A DNA stretch of 64,000 nucleotides, from positions 448,116-512,115 of the forward strand of contig NZ_JACDIT010000001.1 of the NCBI RefSeq assembly GCF_013839445.1, in the 5' to 3' direction. Both the position numbers and the translations under genes were made by a program. This DNA comes from Chthonobacter albigriseus (lineage in GTDB: Bacteria > Pseudomonadota > Alphaproteobacteria > Rhizobiales > Pleomorphomonadaceae). Positions 9,373 to 17,680 of this stretch are shown one piece after another (position 1 is the stretch's first letter; each line of letters opens with the position of its first letter). The notes under the pieces were generated by a model. That model made no database searches, was not told the origin of the DNA, and saw only the letters and a list, made by a program, of their open reading frames with translations.

Positions 9373-9669
9373 TCAGCCCGACGTGACCAGGCGCAGATGC
9401 GACCGGCGCGCTTCGGGCTGCTGGCGCTCGAAGGTCACGTCGACGGGCTCGCCGGGTATCTCCGGCCGCTCGTAGAGCGTGCGGAAGCCCAGCTTGGGCG
9501 CAACGGTGCGGATCTGCTCGGCGGCGCCGAACGACATCATGCGCGTGAAGCTGGATGGGGACGAGGCGAGTTCCACCAGGGCGAGGCCAACCTCGATCCC
9601 TTCATCGAACTCGGCGCCGCGACCTGGAAAGCAGACGGTCAGCCCCGGTTCGATCTCAATCTTTCGCAT
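9373..9669 (-). CDS. Hypothetical protein
   Basis: 98 residues from ATG at 9669 (MRKIEIEPGLTVCFPG), with GGAG seven bases upstream; an earlier ATG at 9687 is less likely. The protein is soluble, with alternating strand-like segments and no motif I recognise. It converges on the lipoprotein gene eight bases away. The composition is less extremely GC-biased than its neighbours', as in the next gene, so the pair may be a recent acquisition. Confidence 0.6.
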   Translation of the reverse strand: MRKIEIEPGLTVCFPGRGAEFDEGIEVGLALVELASSPSSFTRMMSFGAAEQIRTVAPKLGFRTLYERPEIPGEPVDVTFERQQPEARRSHLRLVTSG

Positions 9670-9779
9670 GAACCAACTCCGAAACAATGTTTGGACCGCA
9701 AGGCCCAGGTCCCGGGAGCGCGTCCGCGCACAATCATCGGACGCTCCGGTCTACGCCGCCGGTCCGCGGCGGCCTGCAT

Positions 9780-10124
9780 TTAGTGTTCGACTTCCTTGTT
9801 CGACGCGAACATCACCCCGCGGGCGCGCACGACCTCGTCACGCGCTTCGGCGAGCGCATCAACGTGGAACTTGATGCGGCTTTGAAAATGAGCCACGTCG
9901 AAGCATTCCCAATCCTGCATAGCGATCGCGCGAAGAGCCTTGATCTCCTCGAAGGCCCGGACGCCGATGTCGTTGATTTCCTTCATCCGATCGTAGCGGG
10001 GGTTGTCCGTCCGGTACCAGTTGCGGCCAAAGCCGTTGACCTGGTCCAGTTCGCCCCAGGACTTGCGGATGCGCTTCAGTGCCTTGTCCGTGATTTCGCG
10101 CACGGTCGATTTGGTCAACTGCAC
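9780..10124 (-). CDS. Hypothetical helical protein
   Basis: 114 residues from a GTG at 10124 (reads M-Q-L-T-K-S-T-V-R-E-I). It is mostly helical and charged, for example KALKRIRKSWGELD, NWYRTDNPRYDRMKEIND and AEARDEVVRARG. There is no signal peptide, membrane segment or known domain. The ribosome site is weak (GGGGCG). Its codon use (more AAG, AAC and GAA) looks more protein-like than the overlapping antisense frame. It lies beside the AT-richer gap 10125-10510. Confidence 0.55.
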   Translation of the reverse strand: MQLTKSTVREITDKALKRIRKSWGELDQVNGFGRNWYRTDNPRYDRMKEINDIGVRAFEEIKALRAIAMQDWECFDVAHFQSRIKFHVDALAEARDEVVRARGVMFASNKEVEH

Positions 10125-10510
10125 AACTGAACGCCCCGATCGCTATCTCACCGATGAGGCCGGCCGCAGGCGGTGAAGCCATTCCGGGCGCTCATCTCGA
10201 CGAAGTCTCGCAGCGAACTCTGCACGACCGGGTTCTATAAATTGTAAAGGGGAGCCGAAAAAATGCATCGGCCGGCGAAGCAGCCATGCACACACCGGCG
10301 ATGACCGCATCTACAACATACTCAAATTTTTCATCTAAACTGGCAGTTTATGCGGATATTCGATCGTGACCGCAGGTTCGTTTTCGATTCATTCACACTC
10401 CCGGCCAAGGTCCGCTGGATCAGGGTTGTTTATCAGAGTTAATTCATAATCCGTTTATGTGCGGGGCAACTAATGATCGCATGTCACAGTGCAGTCCGCA
10501 GGTTGCTCCC
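10125..10510. other. AT-richer intergenic stretch upstream of the TadG-like gene
   Basis: About 390 bases without a gene, and visibly richer in A/T than the rest of the window, with runs such as GTTCTATAAATTGTAAAGG (near 10231) and TACTCAAATTTTTCATC (near 10320). It probably holds the promoter of the gene at 10511. Short ATGs at 10457 and 10481 are in frame with that gene and could be alternative starts. Confidence 0.45.
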
Positions 10511-11578
10511 ATGATGAAGCTTGCCTCCCCCACTGCGCGCCCCAACGCTCATCCACTCCGGGCTCGCGCGCTCGAAACTGCCCGTTCCTTCGCGGCCGAC
10601 CGCGGCGGAAACACGGCGATGATCTTCGCCCTGGCCGCGCTGCCGATCTTCTATTCGACCGGGGCGGTGGTCGACTACACGCGCATGCTGCGGGTGCAGG
10701 CCGGTCTGCAGGAGCAGATGGACGGCAGCGCGCTGTCGGTGGCCGCTGCCTACGACACCGCCAACTACGAAAAGCAGGTCGACAACCTGAAGAGCGTGAT
10801 CCTTGCCGAATACGGCGACGAAGGCGTAACCGACGTTACCGTGCAAGGCCAATGGATCTCCGGCGTCGATTTCCAAGTGACGGCCACGGCGACGCTCAAG
10901 ATGTATTTCATGCCGGCCCTGTCGGACCTGGCGAAGACCAACGTGGTCGCGGCCAAGACCGTGGCACGGACGTCGACGCCGACCTACGTCTACAAGGACC
11001 CGGACCTGTCGCAGCTCGATCCGGAAGCCGGCGACTACAATCGCATGGGCGTCTACTGCTACGATGCGACCAAGTCCAAAGAAGCCGACAAAGGACGCTC
11101 CGAGATCGTCTGGATCGCCGACAACGGTGGCACCAAATATACGTTCACGATGCCGACTTGCGGCAAGGGCGAGACCATGAGCTACATGCTCAAGAACGTC
11201 CGAAGCGCCCGAACGACGAAATCGAAGTGGGACGATCCCAAGGCTGAACAGTACTATTACTACACCGATACCAAGATCAACCTGGGTGTGGAAACCTACG
11301 ATCTCGGCGGGTGGCAGATCCTGGAAACCGTGCTGTGCGACACCAAGGACGCCTGCCTGAAGACAAAGTCGAAAGGCGGATCGATCCCGTTCGGCAAGGA
11401 GCGCACGCCGGAAAAGGCAACGGGGATGTGCCAGCCGGGGAAGTACATGTACTACGGTTGGGAAGACCGTCCGCCAGGCAATGGCTGGACCGACAAGGAT
11501 TACGACGACATCCGCGTGGTGATCGAGTGTCCCAACGTGACTTCGTCCGGCGACAAGACGGTGTTTCTGCTGCGCTGA
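10511..11578 (+). CDS. TadE/TadG-like pilus assembly protein (orphan)
   Basis: About 355 residues from ATG at 10511; in-frame ATGs at 10457 and 10481 are alternatives. The N-terminus has the Tad-type signature: a short basic leader, ADRGGNTAMIFALAALPIF (a glycine-ended leader followed by a hydrophobic helix), then VDYTRMLRVQAGLQEQMDGSALSVA, as in TadG-type proteins. Unlike TadE it lacks Glu at +5 after the Gly. The C-terminal two thirds are Tyr/Lys/Thr-rich with paired Cys (VYCYD, MPTCGKGE, VLCDTKDACLK, IECPN) and likely extracytoplasmic. It lies 5-6 kb from the main Tad locus and may be a minor pilin-like part of that machine. Confidence 0.75.
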   Translation: MMKLASPTARPNAHPLRARALETARSFAADRGGNTAMIFALAALPIFYSTGAVVDYTRMLRVQAGLQEQMDGSALSVAAAYDTANYEKQVDNLKSVILAEYGDEGVTDVTVQGQWISGVDFQVTATATLKMYFMPALSDLAKTNVVAAKTVARTSTPTYVYKDPDLSQLDPEAGDYNRMGVYCYDATKSKEADKGRSEIVWIADNGGTKYTFTMPTCGKGETMSYMLKNVRSARTTKSKWDDPKAEQYYYYTDTKINLGVETYDLGGWQILETVLCDTKDACLKTKSKGGSIPFGKERTPEKATGMCQPGKYMYYGWEDRPPGNGWTDKDYDDIRVVIECPNVTSSGDKTVFLLR

Positions 11579-11676
11579 TCTAGGTTCCGGCAAAACGGGC
11601 CGTGGTTGAATGAATGAAATCGGATGAGCGGGGATCCCGCGCGCGCGGGCGCGGTCGTGGGCGGAGTGAGCTCCCT

Positions 11677-11703
11677 CGGCCGCGCGGGTATCCCGCGCGG
11701 CCG
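11677..11703. terminator. Perfect 12-bp hairpin between convergent genes
   Basis: CGGCCGCGCGGG (11677-11688) and CCCGCGCGGCCG (11692-11703) pair perfectly around a TAT loop, between the TadG-like gene (ends 11578) and the convergent EF-hand gene (ends 11726). There is no T-tract on either side, so it may work with Rho or simply block read-through. Confidence 0.55.
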
Positions 11704-11725
11704 ATCTCGTTCGAGCGAAGAGCGT

Positions 11726-12292
11726 TCACTCGGTGTCGTCGCCGTCCATCGGGCCGTTCGGGCCGGGACCACGGCCGCCCTCGCCGCCCATCGGGCCGCG
11801 ACCTTCACCGCCCTCGCCGCCGCCGAACCAGCGGCGCCAGCCGTGACCTTCGCCGCGTTGGCCGCGGTCCTCGCGGGAGAGCGCGCCGTCGTTGTTGCGG
11901 TCCATCCGGGCCACCATGCCGGCGGTGCGGTCGTCGAACTCCTCGCGCGTCACCTGGCCGTCGCCGTCGGCGTCGAGCCGCTGGAAGGCGCGGACCATCT
12001 GTTCGCGGCGCTCCTGGTTGAAGAGGGGCTCGAACTCGGCGATCGAGAGGGTCTGGTTGCCGTCGGCGGTGGCGGCCTTGAAGCGCTCGGTCTGCACCGC
12101 GTCGATCTCGGCCTGGGTGATCTTGCCGTCCTTGTCGGTGTCGAAACGCTCCATCATCATCATGGCCATGCCGCCGCCGTGGCGGCCACCGTGCTCGCGT
12201 CCGTGGCGGTTGCCGCCCATGTCGGCATTGGCGACGGGGATCGTCGCGGCGAAGGCGGCGACGACGACAGCGGTCCAGGTGAGAGTCTTCAT
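11726..12292 (-). CDS. Secreted EF-hand protein
   Basis: 188 residues with GGAGA before the ATG. The signal peptide MKTLTWTAVVVAAFAATIPVANA is followed by a His/Gly/Met-rich segment (NRHGREHGGRHGGGMAMMMM). EF-hand loops then follow: DTDKDGKITQAE, a degenerate ADGNQTLSIAEF, DADGDGQVTREE and DRNNDGALSRED. The tail is Gly-rich (GGGEGGEGRGPMGG). Calcium binding in the periplasm is expected, and the His/Met-rich stretch could bind transition metals. It diverges from the two-component pair at 12559, a layout often seen for an output gene or sensor partner. Confidence 0.88.
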   Translation of the reverse strand: MKTLTWTAVVVAAFAATIPVANADMGGNRHGREHGGRHGGGMAMMMMERFDTDKDGKITQAEIDAVQTERFKAATADGNQTLSIAEFEPLFNQERREQMVRAFQRLDADGDGQVTREEFDDRTAGMVARMDRNNDGALSREDRGQRGEGHGWRRWFGGGEGGEGRGPMGGEGGRGPGPNGPMDGDDTE

Positions 12293-12558
12293 GTCAGTCT
12301 CCTCGTTGTGTTTCTCGGGCCGAGGATGCAGCCTTGCGACGCGTCCACCGGTTCGGGCAGGAGCGGGGGTGTTCTCGTCCCGCTGCCGATGACCGGAAGA
12401 TAGGTTGTCTTTGTCGCCGAAGTTCGCCGGGAAACCGCTGAATTGTCGTCCGATGTGACGCCAGCGGCTGACGTTACAGTCGGATACAAATGGCTGAGGA
12501 CAGCGCCCCGGCGCCCTGTCAGAAGTCTCTCAACGAAAACCTGCGCATCCTGACGGCC

Positions 12559-13281
12559 ATGACCGATACCGCCCCACACATCCTCGTCGTCGACGATCAC
12601 CGCGACATCCGCGACCTGATCGCGCGCTATCTTTCCAAGAACGGATTCCGGGTGACGACCGCGGAGAACGCGGCCGCCGCACGCAAGGCGATGAAGGCGG
12701 CGGCGCTCGACCTTCTGGTGCTCGACATCATGATGCCGGGCGAGGACGGACTTTCGCTCTGCCGGCACGTGCGCGAGACCAGCGAGACGCCGGTGATCCT
12801 GCTGACGGCGATGGCGGAGGACACCGACCGGGTGGTGGGGCTGGAGATCGGCGCCGACGACTACCTGACCAAGCCGTTCAACCCGCGCGAGTTGCTGGCG
12901 CGGATCCGCGCCGTGCTGCGGCGGACGCAGGCGGTGCCCAAGGCGCGAGACCCGCTGACCGCGCGGCGGTTGAAGTTCGACCGGTGGATGCTGGACGTGC
13001 AACGGCGCGAGCTGATCGACGGGACCGGCGTCGGCCAGCCGCTCTCCACGGCGGAGTTCCAGATGCTGACCGCGTTCCTGAAGCGGCCGAACATGGTGCT
13101 CTCGCGCGACCAGCTGATGGACCTGACATCCGGGCGGACGCCGCAGATCTTTGACCGGTCGGTCGACAACCAAGTCAGCCGGTTACGCAAGAAGATTGAG
13201 GTGGATCCGAAGAACCCGATGCTGATCAAAACGGTATGGGGTGGCGGCTACATGCTGAGCACGGACGTGAGTGAGGAATGA
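12559..13281 (+). CDS. OmpR-family response regulator
   Basis: About 240 residues from ATG at 12559; an in-frame ATG at 12490 gives a 23-residue extension without similarity and no ribosome site. The receiver domain has D12-D13, phosphoacceptor D56 in LLVLDIMMP and K105 in YLTKPF. The C-terminal winged helix includes RRELIDG, LSTAEFQML and VDNQVSRLRKKIE, ending in KTVWGGGYML. It overlaps the kinase gene by four bases (ATGA). It resembles the OmpR branch of EnvZ/OmpR-type pairs. Targets are unknown; the divergent EF-hand gene is an obvious candidate. Confidence 0.92.
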   Translation: MTDTAPHILVVDDHRDIRDLIARYLSKNGFRVTTAENAAAARKAMKAAALDLLVLDIMMPGEDGLSLCRHVRETSETPVILLTAMAEDTDRVVGLEIGADDYLTKPFNPRELLARIRAVLRRTQAVPKARDPLTARRLKFDRWMLDVQRRELIDGTGVGQPLSTAEFQMLTAFLKRPNMVLSRDQLMDLTSGRTPQIFDRSVDNQVSRLRKKIEVDPKNPMLIKTVWGGGYMLSTDVSEE

Positions 13282-14693
13282 GCGAGCGTCCCGCCCTCTT
13301 CCGTCGACTGCTCCCGACCAGCCTGCCGGGCCAGTTGATCGCGGTGATCGTCCTGGCGATCGTGGTCGCGCAGGTGCTGACCGTGATCTACCTGGGGCTG
13401 TCGCGGCGCGATGCGGTGGAGGAAGCCGCGCGGGAACAGATCCTGGCGCGGACCGCGGGCCTTGTCCGGCTAGTGGACGACGTCCCCACGGAGCTTGCCG
13501 AGCGGGTGGTTGAGGCTGCGACGTCGGCGCGGACCGTCTATGCGATCGAGCCGGAGCCGAGCGTGCCGCAGATCAGCGGCGCCGAGAACGAGATGATCAC
13601 CGCGGCGGCGATCGAAGAGGCTTTCGGACCAGGTCGCGAAGTGCGCGCGGAGATGCGCGGTCGACCGCTGCGGATGCGCGACCGGGACGGCGAGCGCGCC
13701 TCCCGCCGCGACCGCGACGACGAGGACCGGAGCGAACGGCGCACGCGGCTGATGCTGCCGGCCGTCGCGGTTTCGGCCAAGCTGAAGGACGGGCGCTGGC
13801 TCAACGCAGAGACGATCCTGCCGCGGCCGGCGCTGCTGGCGTGGCCGACGCTGGTCTCCACGCTGGCTATGTCGCTGGCGACGGCGGCGGCCGTGTTCTG
13901 GTCGGTGCGGCGGATCACACGGCCGCTCCGCGGGCTCGCCGGTGCCGCCGACAGACTGGGCCGGGGCGAAGCGGTGGACCCACTACCGGAGACGGGACCG
14001 GAAGAGGTGCGACGGACCATTCATGCCTTCAACGCGATGCAGGCGCGGGTGAAGCGCTTCGTGTCGGACCGGACCCGGATGGTGGCCGCGATCAGCCACG
14101 ACATGCGTACGCCGCTGACTTCGCTCAGGCTGCGGGCGGAGTTCGTCGACGACGCGGAAATCCGGGACAAGATGATCGAGACCATCGAGGAAATGAACCG
14201 GATGAGCGAGGCGACGCTCGCCTTCGCCCGGGATGACGCCCGCGACGAGGCCAGCCACGCGACGGACCTGTCCGCCCTGGTCCAGGCGGTGGCCGACGAC
14301 TTCACCGATATCGGCAACGACGTGTCCGTCACCGGGCCGGACAAGCTGGACCTGGTGGTGCGGCCGGTGGCGCTGCGCCGAGCGTTGCGGAACCTGGTGG
14401 AGAACGCGATCCGCTACGGCGCCCGCGCGCGAGTGCTCCTGGCGGAAGGGGCCGACGAGGTGACAATCCGGGTGGACGACGACGGGCCTGGCATCCCTGC
14501 CGACAAGCTGGAGGAGGTGTTCGAGCCGTTCGTCCGGCTGGAGGGATCGCGCAGCCAGGAGACGGGCGGCGTGGGCCTCGGACTGTCGACCGCGCGCTCG
14601 ATCGTGCGCGGACACGGCGGCGACCTGACGCTCGCCAACCGCCCGGGCGGCGGCCTTTCGGCGACGATCCGGCTGCCCCGCGCATCGCGCTGA
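13278..14693 (+). CDS. EnvZ-like sensor histidine kinase
   Basis: 471 residues. A transmembrane helix at about 18-42 and another at about 188-210 enclose a periplasmic domain with a strongly charged Arg/Asp/Glu segment (about 120-158, RMRDRDGERASRRDRDDEDR). HAMP follows (RRITRPLRGLAGAADRLGRG). His274 is the phosphoacceptor in AISHDMRTPLTSLRL. The ATPase part shows LRNLVENAIRYG, DDDGPGIP, and VGLGLSTARSIVRGHGG. It is translationally coupled to the regulator. The charged periplasmic loop could sense divalent cations or an acidic partner such as the EF-hand protein; this is inference. Confidence 0.92.
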   Translation: MSERPALFRRLLPTSLPGQLIAVIVLAIVVAQVLTVIYLGLSRRDAVEEAAREQILARTAGLVRLVDDVPTELAERVVEAATSARTVYAIEPEPSVPQISGAENEMITAAAIEEAFGPGREVRAEMRGRPLRMRDRDGERASRRDRDDEDRSERRTRLMLPAVAVSAKLKDGRWLNAETILPRPALLAWPTLVSTLAMSLATAAAVFWSVRRITRPLRGLAGAADRLGRGEAVDPLPETGPEEVRRTIHAFNAMQARVKRFVSDRTRMVAAISHDMRTPLTSLRLRAEFVDDAEIRDKMIETIEEMNRMSEATLAFARDDARDEASHATDLSALVQAVADDFTDIGNDVSVTGPDKLDLVVRPVALRRALRNLVENAIRYGARARVLLAEGADEVTIRVDDDGPGIPADKLEEVFEPFVRLEGSRSQETGGVGLGLSTARSIVRGHGGDLTLANRPGGGLSATIRLPRASR

Positions 14694-14749
14694 TGAGTAG
14701 AAAGTCGGAGTCCCTTTCCACGGCACCGGAAGCCTGATCTTCTCTGCCG

Positions 14750-15691
14750 ATGGCATTCAAGCTGCGCCAGCTCCAGTACTTCATCGCCGTGGCCGACACC
14801 GGGTCGATCTCAGGGGCTGCGCAATTGCTGTCCGTGTCCCAGTCCACGGTGACGGAATCGGTGAAGGAACTGGAGGCCGACCTCGGCTTCGAGCTCGTGG
14901 AGCGGCACGGGCGCGGTGTTTCGCTGACCCACAAGGGTCAGATGTTCCTGCGGCATGCCCATCGCATCCTGGAGACCGTGGCGGACGCCCGTCGTTCGCT
15001 GGCCGAGGAGGGACCGAGCCAAACCGGCGAGCTCCACGTGGGCGTCACCTCGCTGGTGGCGGGCTACGTGTTCTCCGACCTGCTGGCGCGCTACCGGCGG
15101 GCCAACCCGGCCGTCGTCGTTTCGGCGGTCGAGGACAACCGGGAGTACCTGCAGCACCTGCTCATCAACGGAGAACTCGACGTCGCGGTGATGGTGGTGC
15201 CGGACAAGGCAACGGATTCGGCGCTGCAGATCGAGCTGTTGGGCGAGGAACCCTACCAGGTGTGGATGCCGCTCGGCCATCCGCTCGGCCGGCAGGTCGA
15301 GGTGACGCTGGCGGAGGCCGCTCGCGAGGCGCACATCGTGCTGACGGTGGACGAGATCGAAGAGACGACGCAGCGCTTCTGGACGGAGCACGGGTTCCGG
15401 CCGCGGACGGCCTTCCGCACGCGATCGGTGGAGGCGGTGCGCAGCCTGGTCGCGACCGGCGCCGGCATCACCATCCTGCCTACGCTCGTCTACCGGCCCT
15501 GGTCACTGGAAGGCGACCGGATCGAAGCCCGGCCGGCCTCCGAACCGCTGCCGACGGTGAAAGTGGGCATCGCCTGGCGCAAGGGTGCGCGGCTGCAGCG
15601 GATCGCTGAGGACTTCATCGAGATCGGCCGAACGCAGCGGCTGGAGAGACTGCGGTCCGAGCTTTCGGGCAAACCCAAGGTCTCGTTCTGA
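14750..15691 (+). CDS. LysR-family transcriptional regulator
   Basis: 313 residues. An N-terminal winged helix (about 4-62) contains LRQLQYFIAVADTGSISGAA and SVSQSTVTESVKELEADLG, and the LysR substrate-binding domain runs from about 93 (GELHVGVTS) to about 295. The effector and target genes are not evident. It is not divergent from an adjacent gene as many LysR regulators are. It reads towards the CpaF-type ATPase, converging 64 bases away. It could act on the divergent Tad promoter region 17015-17467, which carries phased TCCAA/TTGGA elements, but that is only a guess. Confidence 0.9.
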   Translation: MAFKLRQLQYFIAVADTGSISGAAQLLSVSQSTVTESVKELEADLGFELVERHGRGVSLTHKGQMFLRHAHRILETVADARRSLAEEGPSQTGELHVGVTSLVAGYVFSDLLARYRRANPAVVVSAVEDNREYLQHLLINGELDVAVMVVPDKATDSALQIELLGEEPYQVWMPLGHPLGRQVEVTLAEAAREAHIVLTVDEIEETTQRFWTEHGFRPRTAFRTRSVEAVRSLVATGAGITILPTLVYRPWSLEGDRIEARPASEPLPTVKVGIAWRKGARLQRIAEDFIEIGRTQRLERLRSELSGKPKVSF

Positions 15692-15755
15692 CGACGGGAC
15701 AGCAGCAGCGGCTGTCCGGTTGCGGGACCGATCGTCTCCCGAAGGGCAGAGAGGG

Positions 15756-16883
15756 TCAGGTCCGCGCCCATTCCGGCAGGTCGGTTCCGGGCTCGAACAC
15801 GTCCTCGACGGCCTCGGCGGCGAAGGTCGGCCGCTCCCCGGTCCAGGCGAGCGCTCCATCGAGACCGGCCTGTCCGTCCGCACCGGTCCGGTAGAGGCTG
15901 CGCAGGACGTACTGGTCGGCGTCGTTCAGGCCACTGACCTCGGAAATCTCGATCACGCGGCGGCGGCCGGACCGCTTTAGCCGGGCGATCTGCACGATGA
16001 CGTTGACGGCGGAGGCGATCTGCGCCCGCAGCGGCCTGAGCGGGATGTCCACGTCGGACATCAGGGCCAGCGTCTCTAGCCGGTGGAGGGCGTCGTAGGG
16101 TGTGTTGGCGTGGACGGTGGAGAGCGAGCCGCTGTGGCCGGAGGTCATCGCCTGGATCATGTCGAGCGCCTCGCCGCCGCGGCACTCGCCGACGATGATC
16201 CGGTCGGGCCGCATGCGCAGGGATGCCCGGAACAGCTCGCGGATGGAGGCGCCGCCGCGGCCGAAGCGATCGGGTTTCGTCGTCTCGAAATAGACGACGT
16301 GATGCTTGCGGATCTGCAGCTCGGTGGTGTCCTCGATGACGATGACCCGCTCGTGGTCTTCGAAGGCTTCCGACAGGGCGTTCAGCATCGTCGTCTTGCC
16401 GGTGCCGGTGCCGCCGGAAATGATGACGTTCTTGTGCAGCTTCACGGCCGTCTTCATCAGCGACAGCGTCTCGGGCGTCAGGCTGCCCTGCTTGACGAGG
16501 TCGTCGATGCTGCGGTGCTCGCGCAGGAAGCGGCGGATGGAGATGCAGAGCCCGCTGCGGGCGGCGGGCGGCTGGACGATATGGACGCGCGAGCCGTCCG
16601 GCAGGCGGGCCTCGATGCTGGGCTCCTCCGGGGTGAGGCGCTTGCCGGAGTATTGCGCGATGCTGCGGGCGGCGGCATCGAGATCGTCCCGCCTGGCGAA
16701 GCGCGCCTCGGTCTTCTCCAGCTTGCCGCGGCGCTCGACGTAGATGTCGGCGACGCCGTTGATCAGGATCTCCGAGACCGAGGAATCCTGGAGAAAGGGC
16801 TGGATGGGCGCAAGGAGCCGGTCCATCGCCCTGACGAGGACCTGCAGGGCTGCCTGTTCATTGGGATCGATGGCAGCGGACAT
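15756..16883 (-). CDS. cpaF: CpaF/TadA-type secretion ATPase (second copy, without FHA domain)
   Basis: 375 residues. The N-terminal domain includes SVSEILINGVADIYVERRGK. The ATPase core has Walker A SGGTGTGKTTMLN, the Asp box VIVIEDTTELQ, Walker B RMRPDRIIVGECRGGEALD and a His box (SGHSGSLSTVHANTP). Such ATPases power Tad/Flp pilus assembly from the cytosolic face of the inner membrane. This copy is encoded away from, and divergent to, the main Tad operon, which has its own longer FHA-CpaF. Its ATG overlaps the stop of a 43-residue membrane peptide gene (TGATG), suggesting the two products work together. A separate role in retraction or in a second substrate is possible. Confidence 0.9.
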   Translation of the reverse strand: MSAAIDPNEQAALQVLVRAMDRLLAPIQPFLQDSSVSEILINGVADIYVERRGKLEKTEARFARRDDLDAAARSIAQYSGKRLTPEEPSIEARLPDGSRVHIVQPPAARSGLCISIRRFLREHRSIDDLVKQGSLTPETLSLMKTAVKLHKNVIISGGTGTGKTTMLNALSEAFEDHERVIVIEDTTELQIRKHHVVYFETTKPDRFGRGGASIRELFRASLRMRPDRIIVGECRGGEALDMIQAMTSGHSGSLSTVHANTPYDALHRLETLALMSDVDIPLRPLRAQIASAVNVIVQIARLKRSGRRRVIEISEVSGLNDADQYVLRSLYRTGADGQAGLDGALAWTGERPTFAAEAVEDVFEPGTDLPEWART

Positions 16884-17014
16884 CAGAACGGCATCCCGAC
16901 GAGGGCCGAGCTCATGCCGAACAGGGTCGCCATCATATTGAGCGCGGTCGGGAAAAACGTCATCAACGGGATCAGGATGAGGCCGAGAACGAGAACGTTG
17001 GTCATCATCTCCAT
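16883..17014 (-). CDS. 43-residue hydrophobic peptide coupled to CpaF ATPase
   Basis: The ATG at 17014 follows a strong ribosome site (AAGGAG, about seven bases upstream), and the frame ends with TGA at 16885-16883, overlapping the ATPase ATG by one base. The product starts MEMMTNVLVLGLILIPLMTF, continues as a hydrophobic stretch and ends in ALVGMPF. It is almost entirely membrane-like, with one or two helices and seven Met. Its 'LILIPL' core resembles the helix of the pilin-like peptide at 17468 (ALIVIPLLLM), but it has no glycine cleavage site or charged flank. It may be a minimal membrane partner of the ATPase or a degenerate pilin. The function is unknown. Confidence 0.72.
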   Translation of the reverse strand: MEMMTNVLVLGLILIPLMTFFPTALNMMATLFGMSSALVGMPF

Positions 17015-17467
17015 GGATGCGCTCCTTCCGAAGCTCTGGGCCCGCCCCCGACCATCCTCAGGCCAAGAGACTGCCGGGACGAGACCATTTCGACCGGTCG
17101 GCAGGGCTCGCCCCGGGCAACCGGAATTCTTCGGCCGCCGTCGCCGATCACCGATCCGGAAAAGCTATCCGCGCCTTGTCTCGATGCATAGTGATAAACG
17201 CGTTTGCAGGATATCATGGCCTCCAAACGCGTTGGAACCCGTCCAACAGACTGTGGCGCGGCGCACTTTTCCAACCGCTTTTTTTGAAGCAAGTTGATCA
17301 CACCGGGACGTGATCTGAAGCACCGGGAGAAACAGACCGCTTCTTCTTGACGGGAAGCATCTCCCACGGCCTCGACGAAAATGTCTCGTTGCTCTCCTGA
17401 GGAGAAGCGTCGTTTAGACGAAGTCCGGAAACGGTTTACTCAACTCGTGACAGGAAAGGTTGCCCCA
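17015..17467. other. Divergent promoter region of the two Tad arms
   Basis: 453 bases separate the two divergent starts (17014 minus, 17468 plus). No gene is supported in it. It holds the palindrome AAACGCGTTT and the phased TCCAA/TTGGA elements annotated separately, plus an oligo-T run at about 17278-17285. Confidence 0.55.
17196..17274. promoter_or_regulatory. Operator-like array in the Tad promoter region
   Basis: AAACGCGTTT (17196-17205) is a perfect palindrome. TCCAA at 17222, TTGGA at 17232 and TCCAA at 17242 lie exactly 10 bp apart in alternating orientation, around a second AACGCGTT core (17226-17233). A further TCCAA lies at 17270. Helically phased inverted half-sites suggest a cooperative regulator. 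Which protein binds is unknown. Confidence 0.5.
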
Positions 17468-17671
17468 ATGCTTAGCACCGTAAAGTCCTTCGCCAACGCG
17501 CTGCACCAGGACGAGCGCGGCGACATGGCCCAGATCGTTCTCGCGGTCGCGCTGATCGTCATCCCGCTGCTGCTGATGCTGATCGCCTTCGGAAAGCAGA
17601 TCGGCGACTGGTTCAAGGAGCAGAACAGCGACCTGAAGGGCAAGAGCAAGACCGTCCCCAAGGCGCTCTGA
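17468..17671 (+). CDS. Flp-pilin-like small membrane peptide
   Basis: 67 residues from ATG at 17468, with AGGAAAGG upstream. An N-terminal leader (MLSTVKSFANALHQDERG) is followed by one hydrophobic helix (MAQIVLAVALIVIPLLLMLI) and a charged tail rich in Lys and Asp. The layout of a leader ending in Gly before a helix is that of Flp pilins and TadE/F pseudopilins processed by a CpaA-type peptidase, which is encoded next. The usual Glu-Tyr at +5/+6 of Flp pilins is absent. It is the first gene of the operon, where Flp pilin genes usually are. I call it the likely major or minor pilin. Confidence 0.7.
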   Translation: MLSTVKSFANALHQDERGDMAQIVLAVALIVIPLLLMLIAFGKQIGDWFKEQNSDLKGKSKTVPKAL

Positions 17672-17680
17672 AGGCTCCTG

